Notes under the pieces: generated by a model
Databases searched by the model: none
What the model was told of the DNA's origin: nothing
What the model saw: the letters and a program-made list of their open reading frames with translations, nothing else
Source: Patescibacteria group bacterium
GTDB taxonomy: Bacteria > Patescibacteriota > UBA1384 > JAHJRZ01
Direction of reading: 5' to 3'
Assembly: GCA_018830605.1 (NCBI GenBank)
Contig: JAHJRZ010000055.1
Location: 1-28,163 of the forward strand
Length of the DNA stretch: 28,163 bases
Translations under genes and position numbers: made by a program
Shown here: in pieces, positions 7,282 to 14,661 of the stretch
Numbering within the stretch: the first letter of the stretch is position 1
Layout of the letters: every line of letters begins with the position of its first letter

Positions 7282-7615
7282 AGCAGAAGGAATTACGGCT
7301 GATTTTTTGCGCTCCAAGGGTTTGCGAATAATTGAGCTCAATCATCGCAATAAAATTGGAGAGATAGATATTATCGCCAAAGACGGCGATATTTTTATAA
7401 TTGTTGAGGTGAAGTCAAAGACCGGCATTGGCCGCGGCTCGCCTGAAGAGATGGTTGATCGGCGCAAACAGCGCAAATTAATCAGGACGGCCGAAGCGTA
7501 TTTTATGCTCCAAGAAATTGATGAGCCTGATTGGCGGATTGATGTGGTGGCGGTTGAGTATGATAATTTTGGAGATTTTAAAATCAATTGGCTCAAAAAC
7601 GCAGTGGAAGAATAA
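7250..7615 (+). CDS. yraN: YraN family (UPF0102) nuclease-fold protein
   Basis: This 121-residue member of the UPF0102/YraN family has a restriction-endonuclease-like fold. The family core is complete: SEAEGITADFLRSKGLRIIE, GEIDIIAKDGDIFIIVEVKS (Asp and ExK of the PD-(D/E)xK site) and the basic helix MVDRRKQRKLIRTAEAYF. Members are commonly found near rplS or rnhB and are thought to act on DNA or in competence-related processing, but the exact role is not settled. The gene overlaps the end of rplS by 32 bases. The 7-base stretch after its stop leads straight into the 3' end of convergent tRNA-Gln, and no terminator hairpin is visible. Confidence 0.9.
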   Translation: MTKQRKKLGSEAEGITADFLRSKGLRIIELNHRNKIGEIDIIAKDGDIFIIVEVKSKTGIGRGSPEEMVDRRKQRKLIRTAEAYFMLQEIDEPDWRIDVVAVEYDNFGDFKINWLKNAVEE

Positions 7616-7621
7616 TAATTT

Positions 7622-7692
7622 CTGCCGGGCTAGGAGTCGAACCTAGACGATGAGATCCAGAATCTCACATCCTACCATTAGATGACCCGGCA
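7622..7692 (-). tRNA. tRNA-Gln (CTG anticodon)
   Basis: On the minus strand the cloverleaf has acceptor arms TGCCGGG and CCCGGCA, anticodon stem TGAGA/TCTCA with loop TTCTGGA giving anticodon CTG, and T arm CTAGG-TTCGACT-CCTAG. The U1-A72 pair is typical of tRNA-Gln. CCA is not encoded. No glutaminyl-tRNA synthetase is seen in the window, so charging through GluRS plus an amidotransferase is likely (inference). Confidence 0.95.
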
Positions 7693-7696
7693 TTGT

Positions 7697-7731
7697 GACA
7701 ATTTTCAATTAACATTTTTCAATTTTCAATG
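7697..7731. repeat. Short AT-rich repeat between tRNA genes
   Basis: The stretch contains three near-copies of ATTTTCAATT/ATTTTTCAATT and belongs to the same family as 2537-2657 and 10355-10512. Confidence 0.55.
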
Positions 7732-7815
7732 TGCCGAGGGCGGGAGTTGAACCCGCATGTCCTTGCGGACACATGGTCCTGAACCATGCCTGTCTGCCAA
7801 TTTCAGCACCTCGGC
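7732..7815 (-). tRNA. tRNA-Leu (CAG anticodon)
   Basis: On the minus strand the acceptor arms GCCGAGG/CCTCGGC pair fully. The anticodon stem CATGG/CCATG encloses TTCAGGA (anticodon CAG). A long variable arm TGTCC-GCAA-GGACA, typical of class II tRNAs, and T arm GCGGG-TTCAACT-CCCGC follow. CCA is not encoded. The gene starts 7 bases after the gltX stop, so it may be read from the gltX transcript. Confidence 0.96.
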
Positions 7816-7822
7816 GAGTTTT

Positions 7823-9292
7823 TTAATTTTTATTTAAGGCTTCTAATGCTTTATCCAATCTTTTTAAGCTCTCGTTTTTTCCTAAAGCCCATAATAATTC
7901 CACTGGACTCGGCGAGGCCTCGCGGCCCGAGAGTGCGGCTCTGACCGGCCAAAAAACATCGCCATTATTCAATTTTTCTTCTTTGACGACTTTTCTTAGT
8001 CTTTCTTCGAGTCTTCCTTGTTTTTCCCAGTCAGATTCTTTTAATTTTGACAATTCCTCTGTTGTTGCCCCAAGCCCTCTTTGGGTGTAGATTTCATCAG
8101 ATTTTTTAAAAATCAACAATTCTTTGTTATAAACCGGCTCCTCAAAAAAATAATCCGCAAGTTCAGAAAAGTCAGAGAGTTTTTTCATTCGGTCTTTGAC
8201 TAAAGTAATCGCCCTCTCTAAAATTTTATCTTCACACTTCCACCCTTCAGCCAAGTGCTTGGGACAGATGAGATTTTTAAGCTCATCATTTTTTAATCTT
8301 CTTAAATAATATCCATTTAAATAATCCAATTTATTTTTATCAAAAATTGCCGCAGATTTTCCGACCTCCTCGAGCTTAAAGAGGGAAGTGAGTTCTTGGA
8401 GTGAGTAGATCTCATCTTTATCTTCTTTGCCCTTTTGATCGTCTCGCCTCGGGTGCCAGCTCAAGAGCGCCATAAAGTTGATCAGGGTCTCTGGCAGATA
8501 ACCTAAATTTTTAAAATCTTCAACCGTGGTCGTATCTCCTTTGCGCTTGCTCATTTTGGAGCGGTCAGAATTTAAAATCATCGGCAGATGGGCAAACTCT
8601 GGAATTTCTTTTTTTAAGCCGAGCGCTTCATAAATCAAGATTTGGTTAAAGGTGTTTGAGATATGGTCCTCGCCCCGGATAACGTGAGTAATTTTTTGTA
8701 AAGAGTCATCGATCACTCCGGCAAAAAAGAAGAGCGGAACTTCGTTTGACTTCATAATGACAAAATCGCCGATTAAGCCAGCATTCTCTTTAATCTCGCC
8801 TCGAATCAAATCTTTTAATTTGATCGTGCCTCGGTCGTCCGGAACTCTTAATCTAATGGTCGGCCTCCGGTCCTCTTTTTTTAGCTTAGCTATCTCTTTT
8901 TTGCTCAAATCGCGGCACTTTCCGCAGTAGCGGGGCGGCTGTTTTCTTTTTAATTGCCTTTGGCGCTCTTCATCGAGTTCTTGCGCGGAGCAGAAGCAGA
9001 GATAAGCTTTTTTCTCTTTTAAGAGCTTGGAAGCATATTTTTGATAGATCTTGAGCCGTTCCATCTGCCGTTCGATCTTTGCGTCCGATTCTAATCCCAG
9101 CCACTTTAGATTACTAATGATATTTTTTTCATACTTTAAAGTTGATCTTTTTTTATCTGTATCTTCCAGCCGGATGATAAATTTGCCTTTATTTTTGCGG
9201 GCAAATAAGTAATTAAAGAGCGCGGTTCGGGCAGTGCCAAGATGTAATTTGCCAGTGGGGCTGGGCGCGATGCGGACAATTGGTTTTATCAT
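7823..9292 (-). CDS. gltX: Glutamyl-tRNA synthetase
   Basis: This cytoplasmic class I synthetase (489 residues) attaches glutamate to tRNA-Glu and, if non-discriminating, also to tRNA-Gln. The HIGH region is APSPTGKLHLGTARTALFNY (residues 8-27). A zinc-type insertion has Cys residues in AYLCFCSAQEL and PPRYCGKCRDL. GEDHISNTFNQILIYEALG leads into the KMSKS loop SKMSKRKGDTT near residue 246. The C-terminal half is the alpha-helical anticodon-binding domain. Three tRNA genes sit close by, including tRNA-Glu and tRNA-Gln. No glnS is present in this window, which fits a non-discriminating enzyme but does not prove it. The start lies 34 bases downstream of the csoR-like gene, with no Shine-Dalgarno, so the two may be cotranscribed. 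Confidence 0.97.
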   Translation of the reverse strand: MIKPIVRIAPSPTGKLHLGTARTALFNYLFARKNKGKFIIRLEDTDKKRSTLKYEKNIISNLKWLGLESDAKIERQMERLKIYQKYASKLLKEKKAYLCFCSAQELDEERQRQLKRKQPPRYCGKCRDLSKKEIAKLKKEDRRPTIRLRVPDDRGTIKLKDLIRGEIKENAGLIGDFVIMKSNEVPLFFFAGVIDDSLQKITHVIRGEDHISNTFNQILIYEALGLKKEIPEFAHLPMILNSDRSKMSKRKGDTTTVEDFKNLGYLPETLINFMALLSWHPRRDDQKGKEDKDEIYSLQELTSLFKLEEVGKSAAIFDKNKLDYLNGYYLRRLKNDELKNLICPKHLAEGWKCEDKILERAITLVKDRMKKLSDFSELADYFFEEPVYNKELLIFKKSDEIYTQRGLGATTEELSKLKESDWEKQGRLEERLRKVVKEEKLNNGDVFWPVRAALSGREASPSPVELLWALGKNESLKRLDKALEALNKN

Positions 9293-9326
9293 AATAAGTT
9301 GATATTAGGTTAAAAATAAAAATAAA

Positions 9327-9635
9327 TCAATATCTTGAGATTTCTTTTATCAATTCTCTCATCACATCTCTTTTTTTCTTGGGCATTCTTTCTTCTTTGG
9401 GATATTTTAATAGCTGATTCATGTGGTCAGCCATATAAATTTTGGCGGCCTTATTAATCATTCCTTTAATTGATTTAAATTGCAAAATAAGGACGGAGAG
9501 ATCTCGCTTGTCGCCGATCATCTTGACCAGACCGTCAACCTGGCCTCTTAAATTCAGAAGCCGTTTGATGACTTTATAGTCGGAATCGCTAAGGCCTTTG
9601 AGCCGTAGTTCTTTTTTGAGCGGAGATTTAGGCAT
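9327..9635 (-). CDS. CsoR/FrmR (DUF156) family repressor lacking all cysteines
   Basis: The 102-residue all-helical protein matches the CsoR/RcnR/FrmR family: LLNLRGQVDGLVKMIGDKRD is the helix-1 RxxGQVxGL signature, followed by the helix-2 run QFKSIKGMINKAAKIYMADH. In copper CsoR the ligands are Cys-His-Cys, and in FrmR a Cys-His pair is used. Here the His in YMADHMNQLL is kept, but the helix-2 Cys position is occupied by Leu (KRDLSVLIL) and the third ligand is also not Cys. The whole protein contains no cysteine. An operator-like palindrome lies in its own promoter, which suggests autorepression. The signal sensed is unknown: a non-thiol metal, another ligand, or constitutive binding are all possible. 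gltX follows 34 bases downstream. Confidence 0.85.
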   Translation of the reverse strand: MPKSPLKKELRLKGLSDSDYKVIKRLLNLRGQVDGLVKMIGDKRDLSVLILQFKSIKGMINKAAKIYMADHMNQLLKYPKEERMPKKKRDVMRELIKEISRY

Positions 9636-9652
9636 ATTTTTTATTTAACTCT

Positions 9653-9680
9653 ATTATACCACCCCATAGGGGGATAGCAA
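9653..9680 (-). promoter_or_regulatory. Promoter of the CsoR-family gene
   Basis: On the minus strand TTGCTA (9675-9680), a 16-base spacer and TATAAT (9653-9658) precede the ATG by 17 bases. The spacer is the CsoR-type operator. Confidence 0.75.
9656..9676. promoter_or_regulatory. CsoR-type operator palindrome
   Basis: The core is CCCC-ATA-GGGG (9662-9672), with flanks TACC on one side and GGATA on the other. It resembles the GC-tract, AT-flanked operators of CsoR-family repressors. It fills the -35/-10 spacer, where bound protein would block RNA polymerase. Confidence 0.7.
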
Positions 9681-9716
9681 ATTTTAGTAATTACGCGATA
9701 TTGTGCGACTAAAAAA

Positions 9717-9789
9717 TAGCCCCAGCGGGAGTCGAACCCGCGTTTCCAGCTTGAGAAGCTGACGTCCTAAACCGCTAGACGATAGGGCC
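9717..9789 (-). tRNA. tRNA-Glu (CTC anticodon)
   Basis: On the minus strand the acceptor arms are GGCCCTA and TGGGGCT, with wobble pairs at G1-U72 and U6-G67. The anticodon loop is TTCTCAA (anticodon CTC) in stem TCAGC/GCTGG, and the T arm is GCGGG-TTCGACT-CCCGC. CCA is not encoded. A run of six T residues follows directly and may end transcription. The 5' end is 3 bases after the comEA stop, so it is probably cut from a comEA transcript or uses a promoter inside comEA. Confidence 0.93.
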
Positions 9790-9792
9790 GTA

Positions 9793-10347
9793 TTAAATCG
9801 TAATTAAATCTTTAAATTTTTCAAAAGTCTTCTCACCAATTCCTTGAATCTCCATTATCTCTTCTAAAGAAGAGAAGGACTTCTTTTTGCGGTAATCAAT
9901 TATTCTCTGGCCATAGACCGGGCCGATTCCGGGCAGAGTGTCTAATTGTTCGAGAGTAGCCGTATTGATATTAATTTTGCCCGCAATCGTCTCTCCGGCG
10001 ACTTCTGGAGTGGGCTGGGGCTTGAAGGGGATGATAATTTTTTGGTTATTCTTCAAAAGTTCAGCCCGGTTGACATCTTTGGCTAAAAGTTCATTGTCAG
10101 CCGTTTCTAATAATCCGCCGGCAATATTAATCGCATCCTGGATTAGACTGCCGTTTTTCATGGTATAAACTCCGGGATTTTTAACCGCGCCTTCAATATC
10201 TATGCTCAACTCAATCTTCTCCTCTGATATTTTAAGATTATCCTTGCTCTTTTCAGTGGAGTAGATGATTGATCCTGCTCCCAAAGCAATTATAATGACT
10301 AAAATTATCCCGATTATGGTCTTGTGTTTATAGATAAAATCAAGCAT
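9793..10347 (-). CDS. comEA: ComEA-like DNA-binding protein (SLBB + helix-hairpin-helix)
   Basis: ComEA is the membrane-anchored DNA receptor of natural competence. The product starts MLDFIYKHKTIIGIILVIII with one N-terminal membrane helix (about residues 8-27). Next comes an SLBB domain with IDIEGAVKNPGVYTMKNGS and LIQDAINIAGGL. It ends with the double helix-hairpin-helix KININTATLEQLDTLPGIG and GERT-like IMEIQGIGEKTFEKFKDL, which bind DNA non-specifically. ATG 10347 is chosen because it lies 7 bases after a -10 box. A start 5 codons upstream at 10362 would overlap the -10. ComEC and the pilus genes are not in this window. tRNA-Glu follows after 3 bases. Confidence 0.92.
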   Translation of the reverse strand: MLDFIYKHKTIIGIILVIIIALGAGSIIYSTEKSKDNLKISEEKIELSIDIEGAVKNPGVYTMKNGSLIQDAINIAGGLLETADNELLAKDVNRAELLKNNQKIIIPFKPQPTPEVAGETIAGKININTATLEQLDTLPGIGPVYGQRIIDYRKKKSFSSLEEIMEIQGIGEKTFEKFKDLITI

Positions 10348-10354
10348 AGACAAA

Positions 10355-10383
10355 ATTATCAATTATCAATTATCAATTCACAA
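10355..10383 (-). promoter_or_regulatory. Repeat-derived promoter for comEA, leaderless
   Basis: On the minus strand TTGTGA (10378-10383), a 17-base spacer and GATAAT (10355-10360) lie 7 bases before ATG 10347. The -10 and spacer are units of the TTGATAA repeat. Confidence 0.5.
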
Positions 10384-10512
10384 TAAATTATCAATGTAAC
10401 AATTTGCAATTAATTGTTAATTGAATCATTGTAAATTTATTGTCCCGACGCTTCGGTACGGGATCCCGCATTGAAACATCGGGAAAAATTGCTAAATGAA
10501 AATTGGAAATTA
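10355..10512. repeat. AT-rich repeat with embedded GC-rich hairpin remnant
   Basis: The gap between comEA and recG holds CAATTATCAATTATC units, then their complement (TTAATTGTTAATTG). It also holds a GC-rich piece at 10441-10481 with short inverted repeats (CCCG...CGGG, GGGATCCC). The right part resembles the 2537-2657 repeat. No gene is seen. Confidence 0.7.
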
Positions 10513-10520
10513 GTTATATC

Positions 10521-12602
10521 TTATTCCAAGTGGATTTCTTTTTCAAATGCTTTAAGTTTATTTAAAAGCAGGGGATGAGAGGCAAGGTTCGGGTCTTTGG
10601 CGATCAGTTTTTTCGCCTCGTTCCGGCTGAATTTTATCATCTTAAGATCAAAGAGAGAAGCAAAGCGCAGATTTGAGGCGCCGTGCTGCCTCTCGCCATA
10701 GACCTCGCCCGGGCCGCGCAGTTTAAGATCTGCTTCAGCGATCTTAAAGCCGTCATTAGTCTCAACCATTATTTTTAATCTTGTTCTTGTCTCTTCTCCC
10801 CAGGACTGACTGAAGAGCAGGCAGTATGACTGGTGTTTGCTTCGGCCGACTCTGCCCCTGAATTGGTGCAGTTGCGAGAGTCCGAACCGTTCTGCGCCTT
10901 CGATCATCATCACCGAGGCATTCGGGATGTCAACTCCGACCTCAACGACCGAGGTTGAGACCAAGATGTCCAGTTTTTTCTTTTTAAATTGCTGCATTGT
11001 TTTTTCTTTATCTTTTGATTTCATTCGGCCGTGCAAGAGTCCGATCTTAAGGTTGGGAAAGATAGTTTTTTTAAGTTTTTGATACTCCTCAAGGGCCGCT
11101 TTTCGATTATCAAAATCAAAGGTCATTTTTTCTTTATTTCGGTCAGGTTTTTCGATCAGGGGGCAGATAACAAAGACTTGCCGGCCTTTTTTAACTTCAG
11201 AGCGGATAAAATCATAAGCTTGATTCCGTTTGCGGGGAGGGATAAGAGAGGTTTTGATCCTTTGCCTTCCTCTGGGCAGCTCATCTATCGTTGAGATGTC
11301 CAAATCGCCGTAAAGGGCCAAAGAGAGGGTTCTGGGGATTGGCGTGGCGGTCATGGTAAGGAAATGCGGGGTAATTCTCTTGGTGCTCCTTTGTTTAATC
11401 AGGGCTCTCTGTTTAACGCCAAACCGGTGCTGTTCATCAATAATGGTTAAAGCTAAATTTTTAAATTTAACTCCTTCTTGAATCAGGGCGTGAGTGCCGA
11501 TAATTATATCTGAATCGATCAGCTTATCCTTGCGAACTAGATTATGGCTCGAGGTTTTTAATTCAATTTTGAGATGATAATTTTTAAATAATTTAATAAA
11601 ATTTTGATAGTGCTGATGAGCCAGAACCTCGGTTGGCGCCATGATAGCTGTTTGTCTGTTGTTTAAAGAGACCAAGAAGGCAGCGATGGCGGCGACGATC
11701 GTCTTGCCCGAGCCAACATCGCCGTTTAAGAGCCGATTCATCGGCTTGTTCTTTCCTAAATCACAGATTATCTCCCAGGCGGCCCTCTTTTGGCAATCAG
11801 TCAGCTGAAAGGGGAGAGCTTTGACAAAAGAAGCGATCTTATTTTTTTTGAATCTTATCTTTTCTGCTTGAAGGGAGTGAAACTTGTGCCTTAATATCTC
11901 GGCACAAAGAGCAATGATGAATAACTCATCAAAGGCCAGCCGCTTAAGGGCCGCTTTTAGCGACTCTCTAAAATCAGGGAAGTGGATCTGGCGGAGGGCT
12001 TCATCCAGATTGATTAAATCGAGCCTTTTTTTAATTGATAGAGGCAGGGGATCAGCAAAATCAGAGGAGAATTTGAGCAGGGGTTTGATTTTTAGCCGCA
12101 GCCATCTTGAGGACAAGCCTCTTGTTTCAGGATAAATAGGCACTATCCTGCCTAAGTGCAAAGATGTGGGGGAGTTTGATTTTTCATAAGTTGGATTGGA
12201 GAGATATTTTCCCAAATATGGTTTGTAATCGACCTTGCCCGCCAAGACAAGATTATCGCCCGGCCGCAAAAAACGGGTCAGAAAGGGCTGGTTAAAAAAG
12301 ATAACCTTTAAGGTTGAGGTGCCGTCTGAAATAATCGCCTCAATAATAATCATTCTTCTGTTTTTGGTTCGGCGCGAGGAGATTTTCATAAGTTGTCCCT
12401 TAAAGGTAGCTGATTCACCCGGGCGGGCCTCAATTATCGGTTTGGTTGAGCTCAAGTCTTCATATCTTGAAGGAAAGTGAAGAAGCAGGTCTTGAATATT
12501 AAAAATCCCCAGCCGATTAAGATGTTTTTGGCAGACCTGGCCCACATTATAAAGCTCTTCGACTCTTGTTTTAAGATTTAGTTGATAATTTTTAGTCTTC
12601 AT
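10521..12602 (-). CDS. recG: ATP-dependent DNA helicase RecG
   Basis: RecG is a double-stranded DNA translocase that remodels stalled forks and Holliday junctions. The 693-residue product has an N-terminal wedge with OB fold (LLHFPSRYEDLSSTKPI, then the FFNQPFLTRFLRPGD core). The two helicase lobes follow, with Walker A GDVGSGKTIVAAIAA near residue 295, IMAPTEVLAHQHY, the RecG-specific DEQH box IIDEQHRFGVKQR near 387, TATPIPRTLSLALYG, VSTSVVEVGVDIPNA and QFRGRVGRSKHQSYC. The C-terminus is the usual QHGASNLRFASLFDL block. The start overlaps the end of mnmA by 11 bases, which supports an operon with mnmA and the upstream membrane genes. No Shine-Dalgarno is evident. Confidence 0.98.
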   Translation of the reverse strand: MKTKNYQLNLKTRVEELYNVGQVCQKHLNRLGIFNIQDLLLHFPSRYEDLSSTKPIIEARPGESATFKGQLMKISSRRTKNRRMIIIEAIISDGTSTLKVIFFNQPFLTRFLRPGDNLVLAGKVDYKPYLGKYLSNPTYEKSNSPTSLHLGRIVPIYPETRGLSSRWLRLKIKPLLKFSSDFADPLPLSIKKRLDLINLDEALRQIHFPDFRESLKAALKRLAFDELFIIALCAEILRHKFHSLQAEKIRFKKNKIASFVKALPFQLTDCQKRAAWEIICDLGKNKPMNRLLNGDVGSGKTIVAAIAAFLVSLNNRQTAIMAPTEVLAHQHYQNFIKLFKNYHLKIELKTSSHNLVRKDKLIDSDIIIGTHALIQEGVKFKNLALTIIDEQHRFGVKQRALIKQRSTKRITPHFLTMTATPIPRTLSLALYGDLDISTIDELPRGRQRIKTSLIPPRKRNQAYDFIRSEVKKGRQVFVICPLIEKPDRNKEKMTFDFDNRKAALEEYQKLKKTIFPNLKIGLLHGRMKSKDKEKTMQQFKKKKLDILVSTSVVEVGVDIPNASVMMIEGAERFGLSQLHQFRGRVGRSKHQSYCLLFSQSWGEETRTRLKIMVETNDGFKIAEADLKLRGPGEVYGERQHGASNLRFASLFDLKMIKFSRNEAKKLIAKDPNLASHPLLLNKLKAFEKEIHLE

Positions 12603-13668
12603 CTTTAATTATTCCTCCGCCGAGCAACCGGTCTTGATGATAAAAGACGCAGGATTGGCCCGGGGTGACAGCTCTTTGGGGTTTTAAAAAATTAACTCTT
12701 ATTTTATTTTGGTTAACCTTAGAAAGGGTGCACTTGACTGCTAAATACTGGTACCTGATCTGGGCGAGGAGTCCTGTTTGGGGGGGAGCCAGCCAATTCA
12801 GATTAGAGACGATCATTGATCGGGAAAAGGTGTCTTTATCCTCACCCACGACTAAATTATTTTTTTTAGTCTCAAGCTTCATTACATAAAGTGGGGGGAC
12901 ATCTGATTTTTGTTTTCGCCACTTATCATTTGTCACAGAAAAACCAGCTCTCTGGCCAATAGTATAAAGAGCAAGTCCCTGATGTCTGCCGATAATATTA
13001 TTATTTTTATCAACCACATTACCTGGTTCTAAAAGCTTTTGAACGTGTTTTGCCAAAAATTTGATATTGGATTTACCGACAAAGCAAAGGCCTTGAGAAT
13101 CTTTTTTATTATAGGTCGGCAGTTTGAATTTTTTTGCCGTCTTTCTCACTTCGCTCTTCCTCATACTGCCGATTGGAAATTCGATTGAGGAGAGCGAGGA
13201 AGAGGGGATTTGCCAAAGAAAATAAGATTGGTCTTTTTTCTTATCAATTCCGCGAAGCAATCTAAAGTTATGGTTATTTTTGACTATTTGGGCATAGTGG
13301 CCAGTGGCAAGCTTTGAGCATTCAAGATCACGAGCTACTCCCAGTAATCGGCCGAATTTAATCTCACGATTACAGACCACACAGGGATTAGGGGTTTGGC
13401 CGTTCTCGCACCCACGAATATAATAACTAACCACCTTTTTTCTGAAGAGTTCTTTATAATTCAAAGAATAAAGCTTGATTTTAAGTTTTTGGGCGACGAT
13501 CCGGGCGATTCTGGCTGATTCAATAGAACAGCACTTGTTATTCTTTTCGTTTTCATTCCAGAAATTCATAAATACGCCAATGACATCAAATCTTTTTTGT
13601 TTAAGGATCAGAGCGGCCACGCTTGAATCAACCCCGCCGGAGATAGCGCAGAGGATTTTTTTATTCAT
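12592..13668 (-). CDS. mnmA: tRNA-specific 2-thiouridylase MnmA
   Basis: MnmA adds sulfur at position 2 of the wobble uridine in tRNA-Lys, -Glu and -Gln, using ATP activation and persulfide sulfur from a cysteine desulfurase. The 358-residue product begins MNKKILCAISGGVDSSVAAL, with the PP-loop SGGVDSS. The two catalytic cysteines are present: TPNPCVVCNREIKFG near residue 94 and DSQGLCFVGK near 192. The C-terminal barrel includes RAVTPGQSCVFYHQDRLLGG. ATG 13668 is preferred to the TTG 18 bases upstream because the PP-loop is normally within about 10 residues of the start. The likely sulfur donor NifS (15420-16586) is encoded 1.7 kb away on the other strand. The 3' end overlaps recG. Confidence 0.97.
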   Translation of the reverse strand: MNKKILCAISGGVDSSVAALILKQKRFDVIGVFMNFWNENEKNNKCCSIESARIARIVAQKLKIKLYSLNYKELFRKKVVSYYIRGCENGQTPNPCVVCNREIKFGRLLGVARDLECSKLATGHYAQIVKNNHNFRLLRGIDKKKDQSYFLWQIPSSSLSSIEFPIGSMRKSEVRKTAKKFKLPTYNKKDSQGLCFVGKSNIKFLAKHVQKLLEPGNVVDKNNNIIGRHQGLALYTIGQRAGFSVTNDKWRKQKSDVPPLYVMKLETKKNNLVVGEDKDTFSRSMIVSNLNWLAPPQTGLLAQIRYQYLAVKCTLSKVNQNKIRVNFLKPQRAVTPGQSCVFYHQDRLLGGGIIKDED

Positions 13669-13695
13669 ATTAGCTTTTAGCTTCAACCTTCCGTC

Positions 13696-14661
13696 CTAGT
13701 TTGTAAATTCCTGACTAAACATCTTGCCATAGATGTCTCCATCAATGACGCCGAGGCCGATATTATTGAAATTTAAATTGAGAATATTTTCGCGGTGTCC
13801 CTCGCTCTCCATTAATCCCTGGTGGGCCTTTAAAACATCAGGAGCCAGGGCTAAGTTTTCGCCCGCATAAAGATAAATAATCCCGGCATTTTTTAAGCGG
13901 TCAAATGGGTTTAAGCCTTCCGGTGTATAATGAGAAAAATATCCTCTCTCAAACATATCACGCGAGTGTTCTCTCGCCATTTCACGTAGACGGTCATCCA
14001 TTTTTAATTCCGACAAGCCCCTATCTTTCCTCTCCTGATTAATGAGTGATAACATTTCATTTTCCGAGGCTTCATCCACTTTTAAATCCTGGGTGTGAAA
14101 GTTAAGTGCTACGGTCTTATCACTCTGGGGCGGTAGAGTGAAGAAATTGACCAGATCCTGAATGCCTCTGCCAAAAATCGATTGGTATGGTTTCTCAAGT
14201 ATGGACCCGGATACTAAGAATATCTTGGCGAGATAGGTTTTTTCTGTTTTCCGTTTGAATTCTAATGATTCTCCGATTGGGATTGAGGTCAAGAAGACCA
14301 AGACCAAAAGGATGACGATCGTCGCTTTGAAAAAAGCAGGCATAATCCCTAAGATTTTATTTATTTTTGCTTCTTTAATCTCCTTTGGCACCAGGCGATA
14401 AATAAAAAAGATGCCAATGGAGTAGAGGATGTCGACCAAGAGCCAAACAAAAAGAAAAGCTGAAATTTTGGTCAAGCTCAAAGGGAGTGGCAGTTTGGCA
14501 GATAGCAGATTAGAGATTTTGTCGTTGAATAAAAAAGCGGCTAAAAGAGCGATGACAAAACCCAAAAGATCAAGCATATTCTTAATAAAACCCTGGCGAT
14601 AACCGTCAATCAAATACCAAACAAAGATTAAAACAATAACCAAATCAATTAGATAGCTCAT
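13696..14661 (-). CDS. CvpA membrane domain fused to an extracellular CAP/SCP domain
   Basis: This 321-residue two-part protein begins with a CvpA-like region (about residues 1-165) starting MSYLIDLVIVLIFVWYLIDG. It has the YRQGFIKNMLDLLGFVIALL signature and about four hydrophobic helices. A linker leads to a C-terminal CAP (cysteine-rich secretory/SCP-like) domain, about residues 200-321. This domain shows MLSLINQERKDRGLSELKMD, the His of AREHSRDMFERGYFSH, AGENLAL and SEGHRENILNLNFNNIGLG. The CAP cavity residues (His, Glu, Glu, His) are present. CAP proteins act outside the cell, and CvpA proteins relate to membrane export or envelope defence, so this is probably a membrane-tethered envelope protein of unknown target. 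It overlaps the upstream GT2-like gene as ATGA and precedes mnmA by 27 bases. Confidence 0.88.
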   Translation of the reverse strand: MSYLIDLVIVLIFVWYLIDGYRQGFIKNMLDLLGFVIALLAAFLFNDKISNLLSAKLPLPLSLTKISAFLFVWLLVDILYSIGIFFIYRLVPKEIKEAKINKILGIMPAFFKATIVILLVLVFLTSIPIGESLEFKRKTEKTYLAKIFLVSGSILEKPYQSIFGRGIQDLVNFFTLPPQSDKTVALNFHTQDLKVDEASENEMLSLINQERKDRGLSELKMDDRLREMAREHSRDMFERGYFSHYTPEGLNPFDRLKNAGIIYLYAGENLALAPDVLKAHQGLMESEGHRENILNLNFNNIGLGVIDGDIYGKMFSQEFTN

